Translations under genes and position numbers: made by a program
The notes under the pieces: model-generated
Databases searched by the model: none
What the model saw: the letters and a program-made list of their open reading frames with translations, nothing else
What the model was told of the DNA's origin: nothing
NCBI RefSeq assembly: GCF_902506165.1
Contig: NZ_LR733817.1
Span: 4,311,027 to 4,375,026, forward strand
From: Bosea sp. 29B
GTDB lineage: Bacteria > Pseudomonadota > Alphaproteobacteria > Rhizobiales > Beijerinckiaceae
DNA: 64,000 bases
Direction: 5' to 3'
Shown: in pieces, positions 1 to 7,366 of the stretch
Layout of the letters: each line of letters opens with the position of its first letter
Position numbering within the stretch: position 1 is the stretch's first letter

Positions 1-1261
1 TGGGCTCGCTGACATCGAAGGCGCTGCAGACGGTCTGTCCGGCATTTGGCGAGCCGGGCAGTTCGTCAAGCTCATGGGCGACATAGAGCTTCGTATTGGA
101 AGGATCGGTCCAGATGCCGTGCGCCTCGCGGCCATGGCTGAAGAAGTGGCCGACGACGCGTCGCTTCCCGGTGGGTGCCGACCGGTCGATGATCGCGATC
201 CGGCTCGATGTCCGCCCTTCCGGACCGTCATCATCGACCCGCGCGAAGGTGGCGTAGGCGACGCTGCCACGCTCATTGCGGACGAATTCGACATGGTTGG
301 GCCGGGCCCGCTCGCCGAGCGGTACATGGTCGAGCAGGCGGTGCTCGCCTCCGGCTTCGTAGACCGACAGGCAATCGGCCAGCTTCTGGGAGATCCAGAA
401 CTCGCGGCCATCGGGCGCGATCTTCACGAACGGCGCAAAGCCGAAGCGATCCTGGGCCGAGGTGTCGATCACCGTCTTGCGCTCGGTCGTCGAGAAGCCC
501 TGCGCGTCGTACTTGACGTTGTACACCTCGATGCGGGGCATCTTCTGCGAGATCAGGAATGCGATCGCGCCATCCTTGGAGAACCAGGTCATCGCCGGAC
601 CGGGAACGACAGGCATGAATCGGCGGATCGCGCCGCCTCGCGCGAGTTCGCCGGCGGATTCGGCGACGGCGCGCTGGACATCGACGACGGCGATCTTGTT
701 CTCGCCACGAAGCGCGACCCAGACCTCCTTGCCGTTCCTGGTGAAGGTCGGCTCATGCGGCTCGCGCCCGACCACAACGCCAGAGGTCAGCATGTTCGGC
801 GAGGTCGTCGGGCCTGCCTGGGGGTTCGGCTGGTTGCCGATCACCTTCAGCTTGGCGGTGTCGACGAGATAGAGATTGCTTGTCCCACGCCCGGCTGTCG
901 CGAACATCCGGGAATCGGGCGATGGCACGCAGCCATGGATCGAGATCGCTCCGTGGTAGAGCGGCTTCTGGATCATCTCGCCATGGGTCGGGGTGACATT
1001 GCCCGTCACGAAACGGAAGGGAGGGCGTGGATCCTCGTCGAAGCTGGTCAGATTGACCGTCGGCAGCAATTCGTCCGTCACCGGATCGATCACGCTCAGC
1101 GTGTTGGAATCTTCATTGGTCAGGAAGACTCGGTCACCGGCGTGCGGCCCCGCCTCCCCGGTCTTGCTCTGCGCTTTTGCAATGACCGGGCTGAGCGCGG
1201 CCGCCGCGGCTCCCTGAAGTACCGCACGACGGCTCGGCTCGATCGAATGACTGCTGGACAT
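1..1261 (-). CDS. YVTN/beta-propeller repeat protein with Tat-like signal (partial)
   Basis: Reads leftwards from an ATG at 1261 and is still open at base 1, so the C-terminus is missing (about 420 residues present). The N-terminus carries a twin-arginine-like stretch (EPSRRAVLQGAAAAAL) followed by Ala-rich sequence and a probable AKAQS cleavage region, so export by Tat is likely. The body has repeated short motifs typical of YVTN/lactonase-like propellers (SNTLSVIDPVT, NKIAVVDV, TKLYVAHELDEL). Such proteins are periplasmic beta-propellers of mostly unknown substrate. No operon partner is visible. The family is clear; the function is not assignable. Confidence 0.75.
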   Translation of the reverse strand, partial: MSSSHSIEPSRRAVLQGAAAAALSPVIAKAQSKTGEAGPHAGDRVFLTNEDSNTLSVIDPVTDELLPTVNLTSFDEDPRPPFRFVTGNVTPTHGEMIQKPLYHGAISIHGCVPSPDSRMFATAGRGTSNLYLVDTAKLKVIGNQPNPQAGPTTSPNMLTSGVVVGREPHEPTFTRNGKEVWVALRGENKIAVVDVQRAVAESAGELARGGAIRRFMPVVPGPAMTWFSKDGAIAFLISQKMPRIEVYNVKYDAQGFSTTERKTVIDTSAQDRFGFAPFVKIAPDGREFWISQKLADCLSVYEAGGEHRLLDHVPLGERARPNHVEFVRNERGSVAYATFARVDDDGPEGRTSSRIAIIDRSAPTGKRRVVGHFFSHGREAHGIWTDPSNTKLYVAHELDELPGSPNAGQTVCSAFDVSEP

Positions 1262-1304
1262 GCCCTGCTCCTGGTTGAGCAGGTGAGATGCACGGCAGGC
1301 TCAA

Positions 1305-1497
1305 TTATTCCGCTGACGAAACGGGCCTCACGCTTCCGTGATAGTCCGGCCCGTCAGATGAAGCGCTGGGCTCGGCCCAGGAGCCGGTGGTGTCCGGCGG
1401 TGTGTCGTTGGAAGGCTCGCAGACGCTAAAGCCTGCATCGCCGGCTCGGTCTGCAGTTTCCGCAAGCGGTCTTGCCATGTCCGAGTGCGTGACGGGC
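1305..1497 (-). pseudogene. Degenerate C-terminal fragment of an acyl-CoA dehydrogenase
   Basis: This stretch just downstream of the intact acyl-CoA dehydrogenase resembles that gene's own 3' part. Reading the minus strand after the stop at 1511 gives ETADRAGDAGF...SNDTPPDT...SWAE...SDGPD. This lines up with KIADRAMQVFGAGGLSNDTPLAF, YSWGRAL and IDGPDEV of the upstream gene. At DNA level 1345-1480 and 1627-1765 also align with small indels. It has no start of its own and many substitutions. I read it as the remnant of a duplicated or second acyl-CoA dehydrogenase. A partial tandem duplication is equally possible. Confidence 0.6.
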
Positions 1498-1510
1498 CCC
1501 ACGCCGGCGT

Positions 1511-2782
1511 TCAGCTTGATGGCTTCACGAACGGCCGCACCACCCCTTGCTCCGCAAACGCATTCCGCCCGCTCTCCTTGCGCTTCTTGATCTCGGCGCG
1601 GGCGATGGTGCGCAGGTGGACTTCGTCCGGCCCGTCGATGAAGCGCAGGGCCCGGCCCCAGCTGTAGATGAAGGCGAGCGGCGTATCGTTCGAGAGCCCA
1701 CCGGCGCCGAAGACCTGCATCGCCCGGTCGGCGATCTTCGTCTGCAGCCGCGTCGCCGCGACCTTGATCGCCGAGACCTCGGTGCGCGCGGCCTTGTTGC
1801 CATGCTTGTCCATCATCCAGGCGGCGCGCAGGCAGAGCAGGCGGGCCTGGTCGATCTCCATCCGCCCCTCGGCGATCCAGTCCTGGACATTGGCGTAGTC
1901 GGAAAGGTTGCGGCCGAAGGCCTTTCGCTCCAGCGCGCGCTCGACCATCAGCTCGAGCGCGACCTCGCATTGGCCGATCGAGCGCATGCAATGGTGGATG
2001 CGTCCCGGCCCGAGCCGCGCCTGCGCCAGCGCGAAGCCAGCGCCGTCCTCGCCGAGCAGGTTCGCCGCCGGCACACAAACATTGGTGAAGTCGGTCTCGG
2101 TGTGGCCCTCGATCGAATAATGGTTCAGCAGCGGCAGGTTGCGCATCACGCTGAGGCCGGGCGAATCCATCGGCACGATGATCATGCTGTGGCGCTTGTG
2201 CGGATCGGCCTCGGGGCGCGGATCGGACAGGCCCATGACGATGCAGAACTTCACGTTGGGGTGCAGCGCCCCGGTCGTCCACCATTTGCGGCCGTTGATG
2301 ACGTAATGGTCGCCGTCGCGGATGATGGTGGTCTGCAGGTTGGTCGGATCGGAGGAGGCGACACCCGGCTCGGTGATCCCGACGCATGACCGGATCTCGC
2401 CATTGAGCAGCGGGTTCAGCCAGCGTTCGCGCTGCCCGGGCGTCGCGAACATGTGCAGGATTTCCATGTTGCCGGTGTCGGGGGCGTTGCAGTTGAACAC
2501 CTCCGAGGACCAGTAGATCCGGCCCATGATCTCGGCGAGCGGGGCGTATTCGAGATTGCTCAGCCGCGTGCCGGGTTCGTCGGCCTTGAGTGCCGGCAGA
2601 AAGAGGTTCCATAGCCCTGCCGCCTTCGCCTTGGCCTTGAGATCGTCGATCAGCGCGGTGGGATAGCGCCCGACCTCGACCTCATGCTTCCAGGCGGCGT
2701 CGGCCGGCTGGATATGGGCGTCCATGAAGCCCTGCAGCTTGGCGCGCAGCTCCTCGACCCTGGCCGAATAGGCGAAATCCAT
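1511..2782 (-). CDS. Acyl-CoA dehydrogenase (ACAD10/11-type)
   Basis: A 423-residue protein of the usual ACAD length. It has the N-terminal helical domain, the FAD/acyl-contacting beta domain (ITEPGVASSDPTNLQTTI, then INGRKWWTTGA) and the C-terminal helical domain (RKAFGRNLSDYANVQ, MQVFGAGGLSNDTPLA). It would oxidise or rearrange an acyl-CoA using FAD, passing electrons to ETF. The start at 2782 gives the expected N-terminus MDFAYSARVEELR. It lies downstream of an APH-type kinase gene on the same strand, separated by 151 bp that contain a palindromic repeat. That order mirrors the fused kinase-ACAD proteins ACAD10/11. The exact substrate is unknown. Confidence 0.88.
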   Translation of the reverse strand: MDFAYSARVEELRAKLQGFMDAHIQPADAAWKHEVEVGRYPTALIDDLKAKAKAAGLWNLFLPALKADEPGTRLSNLEYAPLAEIMGRIYWSSEVFNCNAPDTGNMEILHMFATPGQRERWLNPLLNGEIRSCVGITEPGVASSDPTNLQTTIIRDGDHYVINGRKWWTTGALHPNVKFCIVMGLSDPRPEADPHKRHSMIIVPMDSPGLSVMRNLPLLNHYSIEGHTETDFTNVCVPAANLLGEDGAGFALAQARLGPGRIHHCMRSIGQCEVALELMVERALERKAFGRNLSDYANVQDWIAEGRMEIDQARLLCLRAAWMMDKHGNKAARTEVSAIKVAATRLQTKIADRAMQVFGAGGLSNDTPLAFIYSWGRALRFIDGPDEVHLRTIARAEIKKRKESGRNAFAEQGVVRPFVKPSS

Positions 2783-2807
2783 GGTGCTCTCTCCTAAAAC
2801 CTAAGGC

Positions 2808-2913
2808 GTCATGCTCGGGCTTGACCCGAGCATCTCAGGCCGGAAGAGGCGCCATGCAGCGCCTTCTCGTCCCGAGATTCTCGGGTCTGCGCTTCGCTCC
2901 GCCCGAGAATGAC
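2808..2913. repeat. GTCAT...ATGAC palindromic element, type A, copy 1
   Basis: A compact element bounded by GTCAT and ATGAC. It holds two hairpins: ATGCTCGGG-cttga-CCCGAGCAT on the left (perfect 9-bp stem) and TCTCGGG...CCCGAGA on the right. Related copies lie at 51927-52032 and 62201-62290, and the left hairpin is shared with the 91-bp elements at 34493 and 50464. It sits between the phosphotransferase and acyl-CoA dehydrogenase genes, so it may shape readthrough between them. Confidence 0.8.
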
Positions 2914-2933
2914 GGCAAGGCGCAGCGCAATCC

Positions 2934-4025
2934 TCACGCCGCGCCCTCGATCAACGCGTCCGCCCGATGCGCAAAACTCTCCGCCATCGCGCCGACCGCC
3001 ACCGCATTCTCGGCCGCGGCGTTTCCCGTCTTCGCTCTTGCCGCGATGCCGTCGAGGATGACGGCGAAGCGGAACAGCGAGAAGGCGAGATGGAAGCGGC
3101 CCGGCCCGTCGGCCCGCCCGGCGGCGGCGCAATAGCGGGTGATGTACTCGTCCTGTGTGGGAATGCCGAGCGCCTCGCGATCGAGCCCGACGATGCCGGC
3201 ATACATCGATGGCGTCGAATGCCAGGGCAGGCAGGAGAAGGCAATGTCGGAGAGCGGATGGCCGAGGGTCGAGAGCTCCCAGTCGAGCACGGCGACGATC
3301 TTCGGCGTATCGGGCGCGAACATCAGGTTGCCCAATCGGAAATCGCCATGAACGATGGTCGTGTCCGGCGTCTCGTCGAGATTGGCGCCGAGCCAGTCGA
3401 TCAGCCGGTCGATCGCCGGGATGTCGCGCGTCCGGGTCTCGCGCCATTGCCGGCCCCAGCGCGCCAGCTGGCGGGCGTAGTAGTTGCCGGGCTTGCCGAA
3501 ATCGCCGAGGCCGGCGCTGCGCCAGTCGAAGCCGTGCAGGGCCGCCAGTGCCTCTGCCATGGCGAAATACATGGCGCGCCGCTCGGCCGGCGCTATGCCC
3601 GGCAGGGAGGTGTCGTGGAAGACGCGTCCCTCCAGCCGCTCCATCAGGTAGAACGGCGTACCGACGACATCGTCCGGCTCGTGCAGCAGCAGCACCGGAG
3701 GAACCGGCACGGCCGAGCCGGCGAGCGCTTTCAGGATGCGGTATTCGCGCTCGACCGCATGGGCCGAGGGCAAAAGCGGCCCCGGCGGCTTCTTGCGCAG
3801 GACGAGCCGCGTGCCGGCGTCGGGATAGGAGACGAAGAAGGTCGGGTTCGACTGGCCGCCGCTGATCCGCTCGATCGCCATGTGGCCTTCGGCGCGGCCG
3901 GGCAGGGCGGAACGCAGGAAGGCGTCCAGCCGGGCGGGATCGAACTCGGGCGGGGCGGAAGGAGCAGCCGGCATGACCGGCATATTCGAAGGCGAGGGCG
4001 GGGAGGTCAACGCGACATCGCTCAT
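2934..4025 (-). CDS. APH-family phosphotransferase (ACAD10/11 kinase-domain-like)
   Basis: About 363 residues with an aminoglycoside-phosphotransferase fold: the N-lobe ISGGQSNPTFFV, the ATP-lysine region RLVLRKKPPG, the catalytic loop IVHGDFRLGNLMF and the metal-binding VAVLDWELSTLG. These belong to the family fused to acyl-CoA dehydrogenases in ACAD10/11, so the likely substrate is a hydroxyacyl-CoA rather than an antibiotic. The ATG at 4025 overlaps the stop of the kinase-USP gene (ATGA), which fixes the start; an upstream in-frame ATG at 4067 is less likely. Third gene in the minus-strand run from 6171. Confidence 0.85.
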   Translation of the reverse strand: MSDVALTSPPSPSNMPVMPAAPSAPPEFDPARLDAFLRSALPGRAEGHMAIERISGGQSNPTFFVSYPDAGTRLVLRKKPPGPLLPSAHAVEREYRILKALAGSAVPVPPVLLLHEPDDVVGTPFYLMERLEGRVFHDTSLPGIAPAERRAMYFAMAEALAALHGFDWRSAGLGDFGKPGNYYARQLARWGRQWRETRTRDIPAIDRLIDWLGANLDETPDTTIVHGDFRLGNLMFAPDTPKIVAVLDWELSTLGHPLSDIAFSCLPWHSTPSMYAGIVGLDREALGIPTQDEYITRYCAAAGRADGPGRFHLAFSLFRFAVILDGIAARAKTGNAAAENAVAVGAMAESFAHRADALIEGAA

Positions 4026-5422
4026 GCCTCCGCCCCAGCCTTCACCCGCACCACCGAGACCGAGCACAACGCCTCGGCGACCACCTTGGCCGAGACGCTG
4101 CCGAGATGGCGGCGCAGTGTCGAGGAGCAGCGGGCGCCGAGCACGATATGGTCGATGTCGTTGTGCTCGGCATAGCGCAGGATCGCATCGGCGGCGCTGA
4201 CCGCCTCGATGACGTGATAGCTGACGCGGTCCTCCGGCAGATGCAGCGGCCGGGCCCAGTCCTTCAGTGCCACCAGTCGGCCGATATAAAGCGAGCGCCC
4301 TTCCGCATCGACTGTCCTGGTCTCGCCGATGATCTCGGTCTTGAGCACGGTCAGGCAGGCGACGGCGGAATCCGGCCGGGTCGCCAGCAGCCGGCTGGTC
4401 TCGGCCAGGATCGCCGCGGCCAGCGCATCGAGCCCTTCCGAGAGATCAACGGCGGTCAGCACGATCGAGGGCCCGGCTTTGCGCCGCGCCACCGTCGGCA
4501 CGCCGGTGACCTCGGCCTCGTCGCGCTTCTGGAACAGGTCGACCAGCCGCTTGCCGAGGCTGCGTTCCCCGGTGGGTGGGCGCTTGCGCGAGACGGTGAC
4601 CTGCTCGGGGTGGCGCAGGTCGAAGGCGAGCTTGGTCGCATCGGCATAGCGCCGGCCGCGATCGACCTCGAGGCAGTGCGCGATGATCGCCTCGAGCCAG
4701 GCCGGTGCCTGCTCATTGACGGCGCGCAAGGGCTTGGGCGCGTGATAGAGCCGCCGTTTCATGCCGGGCACGGTCTTCGGCCGCCCGAACGGCTCCTCGC
4801 CGGAGGCCATCTGGTAGAGCAGGCAGCCGAGGGCGAAAAGATCGCTCGCCGGGTCTGAGCGCTCGCCCAGCACCTGTTCCGGCGCGATATAGGCTGATGT
4901 CCCCATCGGCTCGGAACTCTCCTCGCCGAGCAGGTCCGGCAGTTCGGCATGACGGGCGAGGCCGAAATCGAGCAGCACTGCGCCCGTCTCGATCAGGATC
5001 ACGTTCTCTGGCTTGAGATCGAGATGGACCACGTTCTGCCGGTGCAAGTCGGCCAGCGCCGTCGCGATCACAATACCGATGCGCTGGACCTCCGCGAAAG
5101 GCAGGGGTGCCTGCTTGATCCGATCCGCCAGGCTTGTCCCGGCGACAAAGCCCATGGCGATGAAGGGGATGCGGCAGAGGTCGCCGGAGGCGACGAAGCA
5201 CGGCACATGCGGGCCCGACAGGCGCTTGTGGATCAGCACCTCCGTCTCGTAGCCGACAATGGCCGAGACATCGGCGCCGGGGTCGAGCACCGGGATCTTC
5301 ACGACGAGCGGCCCGGGATGATCCGGGTGCATGGCGCGCCAGAGCGTCGCCATGCCGCCGGCCTTCAGCCGCTCGCCGAGCGTGAAGCCGTCGATGACCG
5401 AGCCGGTCTGAGGCCGCTCCAT
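4022..5422 (-). CDS. Serine/threonine protein kinase fused to a universal stress protein domain
   Basis: 466 residues. An N-terminal Hanks-type kinase (about 10-280) shows a glycine loop GERLKAGGMATLW, ATP lysine K42 (VVKIPV), the catalytic loop HLDLKPENV (D135, N140; HLD instead of HRD), DFG at 152-154 and APE at 180-182. A C-terminal UspA-like domain (about 315-460) ends in VLGARCSSTLRRHLGSVSAKVV, matching the nucleotide-binding G-rich tail of that family. There is no transmembrane sensor, so it is cytosolic. It starts 8 bp after the phosphoesterase stop and overlaps the phosphotransferase start. The partner set suggests a phosphorylation-based metabolic or stress module; targets are unknown. 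Confidence 0.88.
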   Translation of the reverse strand: MERPQTGSVIDGFTLGERLKAGGMATLWRAMHPDHPGPLVVKIPVLDPGADVSAIVGYETEVLIHKRLSGPHVPCFVASGDLCRIPFIAMGFVAGTSLADRIKQAPLPFAEVQRIGIVIATALADLHRQNVVHLDLKPENVILIETGAVLLDFGLARHAELPDLLGEESSEPMGTSAYIAPEQVLGERSDPASDLFALGCLLYQMASGEEPFGRPKTVPGMKRRLYHAPKPLRAVNEQAPAWLEAIIAHCLEVDRGRRYADATKLAFDLRHPEQVTVSRKRPPTGERSLGKRLVDLFQKRDEAEVTGVPTVARRKAGPSIVLTAVDLSEGLDALAAAILAETSRLLATRPDSAVACLTVLKTEIIGETRTVDAEGRSLYIGRLVALKDWARPLHLPEDRVSYHVIEAVSAADAILRYAEHNDIDHIVLGARCSSTLRRHLGSVSAKVVAEALCSVSVVRVKAGAEA

Positions 5423-5430
5423 CCTGTCTC

Positions 5431-6171
5431 CTATCGTCCGATCTGCAAGCGCAGGCCGAGCCAGTCGGGCAGGCCGGCCGCCTTGATCTTTCGCGCGGTG
5501 TCCTGCGTGTCATAGGGCACGCGGACCATGGTCACTTCGCGCGCCTGCGTATCGAGCAAGGCGAAGCACGCGGCCGGATCACCGTCCCGCGGCTGGCCGA
5601 CGGCGCCGACCACGACGACATGCCGGTGCACGGCCGAGAGCGGTGCCGGCACGTCGCGCAGGGGGATGAACGCCACCGGCTCGCGCCCGGCCCTCGCATA
5701 GAAAATCGTCGGCAGATGGGTGTGGCCGCAGACCACCGTCGCTGTGTCCGTCGCCGCAAGGCAGGCCTCGGCGCTGCGGAGATCGCGCACATAATGCCAG
5801 GCGGCGGGATCGCGGGCGCTGGCGTGGACGAAGAGCACGCCGTCGAGTTCCGCCGTCAGAGGCAGGTCGGCGAGAAAGGCAGTCTGCTCGGCCGAGAGTT
5901 GCGCCCTCGTCCACAGTGCCGCTTCATGCGCGTTCGGCGTCATGCCGGAAGGACCGTGCACGGCGGCTTCGTCATGGTTGCCGCGAATGCAGATCGCGCC
6001 GGCCGCGACGAGCTCGCGCGCTGCATCGACGCAGTAGCCGGGATCTGGGCCGTAGCCGACGATGTCGCCGAGCAGCACCAGCCGGTCCGGCGCCAGCCGG
6101 CGCACGGCCGCCAACACCGCCTCGAACGCCTCGCGGTTGGCATGGATGTCGGAGAGGATGGCGATCCGCAT
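5431..6171 (-). CDS. Metallophosphoesterase (calcineurin-like)
   Basis: 246 residues with the full metallophosphoesterase signature: DIH near the N-terminus (MRIAILSDIHANREAF), GDIVGYGPDP, GNHDE, HAS and GHTHLP, giving the two-metal site. Architecture resembles the YfcE/ApaH-like small phosphatases that act on phosphoproteins, nucleotides or phosphodiesters. No signal peptide. It is first in an operon-like run, 8 bp upstream of a Ser/Thr kinase-USP fusion, so it may oppose that kinase. This pairing is inference from context; substrate specificity cannot be read from sequence. Confidence 0.88.
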   Translation of the reverse strand: MRIAILSDIHANREAFEAVLAAVRRLAPDRLVLLGDIVGYGPDPGYCVDAARELVAAGAICIRGNHDEAAVHGPSGMTPNAHEAALWTRAQLSAEQTAFLADLPLTAELDGVLFVHASARDPAAWHYVRDLRSAEACLAATDTATVVCGHTHLPTIFYARAGREPVAFIPLRDVPAPLSAVHRHVVVVGAVGQPRDGDPAACFALLDTQAREVTMVRVPYDTQDTARKIKAAGLPDWLGLRLQIGR

Positions 6172-6302
6172 TCAGTGTCCAGGCCCGAATCCGGGATGCG
6201 CATCGTGACAGCGCCGCAGCCGGCTTGGCCAGCGCGCCTTTCGGCTCAGGCGGCCGCTTACGGGTTGATCGCAAGAAGTGCGGCTGCGATACTGCCCGCA
6301 CC

Positions 6303-6397
6303 ATGATGATGTTCGCTGTCTTCGATCTCGCCTGACCTGCCTGCGGCCCGGCGCGCGTTTCGCGCCTCGGCACCGCAAACGGACGCTCCCTGCGTCC
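6303..6397 (+). other. Divergent intergenic region with a ten-codon ORF and two hairpins
   Basis: The 294-bp gap 6172-6465 separates the divergent phosphoesterase and PhyH genes and should hold promoters for both. Within it lies a tiny ORF (6303-6335, MMMFAVFDLA), then two short perfect-stem hairpins: GGCGCG/CGCGCC at 6350-6366 and GGACGC/GCGTCC at 6381-6397. The layout resembles a leader peptide with attenuator stems, but the mini-ORF has no clear ribosome binding site and the downstream gene is not biosynthetic. Weak evidence. Confidence 0.2.
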
Positions 6398-6465
6398 GAA
6401 GGTCCCTTGCCAGCCTGCTCGCGTGGCGGGCGCCTCGGCTGGCCGATATCGAAAGACATCCATCA

Positions 6466-7260
6466 ATGACCCACCCTGAATTCGGTGCGCGCGTCCTCGA
6501 CGCCGCGCAGATCGCCCATTTCGTCGAGCGCGGCTTCGTTCGGCTCGACCATGCCTTCCCACCTGCGCTGGCCGAGGAAGCCCGCGCCATCCTCTGGCGC
6601 GATCTCGGCCGCGATCCCGACGATCCGTCGGGCTGGACCAAGCCGGTGATCCGGCTCGGCATGTACACGGACGCCCCCTTCGTCGCGGCGGCGAGCACGC
6701 CGGTGCTGCACGGCGCCTTCGACCAGCTCGTCGGGGCCGGCCGCTGGCTGCCTTGTCGCGCCATGGGCACCTTCCCGGTGCGCTTTCCTTCTCCTGACGA
6801 TCCCGGCGATGCCGGCTGGCATGTCGATGTCAGTTTCGGCTTCGACGATCCGGATTTCATGAACTGGCGCGTCAACATCGCCTCGAAGGGCAGGGCGCTG
6901 TTGATGCTCTTCCTGTTCTCCGATGTCGGCGAGTACGATGCGCCGACCCGGATCAGGGCGGGCTCGCATCATGACATCGCTCGCCAGCTCGCGCCGGCGG
7001 GTGAGGCCGGCCTGTCGCTGCGCGAACTGGCCGCCGACGGCTTCGCCGGCAGCGCCGGATGCGAGGAGGTGCTGGCGACGGGGCAGGCCGGCACGGTCTA
7101 TCTCTGCCATCCTTTGCTGGTGCATTCCGCTCAGCCGCATCGCGGCGAGACGCCGCGCTTCATGGCGCAGCCGCCGCTGTTGCCGCGCGAGCCGCTCCGC
7201 CTGGATCGGGAAGACGGCGCCTATTCGCCCGTCGAGGCCGCGATCCGGCAAGCACTCTGA
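6466..7260 (+). CDS. Phytanoyl-CoA dioxygenase (PhyH) family protein
   Basis: 264 residues of the PhyH branch of Fe(II)/2-oxoglutarate dioxygenases. The HxD metal motif is in GWHVDVSFG, and the distal histidine and 2-oxoglutarate-binding region is in CHPLLVHSAQPHRGETPRFM. No signal peptide. It would hydroxylate a small organic substrate in the cytosol; the substrate is not predictable because this family is very diverse. It stands alone, followed by a 12-bp perfect inverted repeat. Confidence 0.82.
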   Translation: MTHPEFGARVLDAAQIAHFVERGFVRLDHAFPPALAEEARAILWRDLGRDPDDPSGWTKPVIRLGMYTDAPFVAAASTPVLHGAFDQLVGAGRWLPCRAMGTFPVRFPSPDDPGDAGWHVDVSFGFDDPDFMNWRVNIASKGRALLMLFLFSDVGEYDAPTRIRAGSHHDIARQLAPAGEAGLSLRELAADGFAGSAGCEEVLATGQAGTVYLCHPLLVHSAQPHRGETPRFMAQPPLLPREPLRLDREDGAYSPVEAAIRQAL

Positions 7261-7268
7261 CGCCTGCG

Positions 7269-7304
7269 CCACTTCGCCCGGGGCTCGGTCCTCGGGCGAA
7301 GTGG
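7269..7304. repeat. 12-bp perfect inverted repeat
   Basis: CCACTTCGCCCG and CGGGCGAAGTGG are perfect complements separated by 12 bases, 8 bp after the PhyH stop. No T-tract follows, so it could be a weak terminator or mRNA 3' stabiliser, or a decayed intergenic palindrome. Confidence 0.55.
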
Positions 7305-7366
7305 TGACAAGCTACTGCCTGCGCAGCTACTGTCGCGGCTCACGCACTGCCCAGTGGAGAGAAGCC

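Noticed and set aside
2934..4025. Aminoglycoside resistance gene
   Set aside because: Although it has an APH fold, its context and motifs match the ACAD-associated kinase family rather than antibiotic phosphotransferases.
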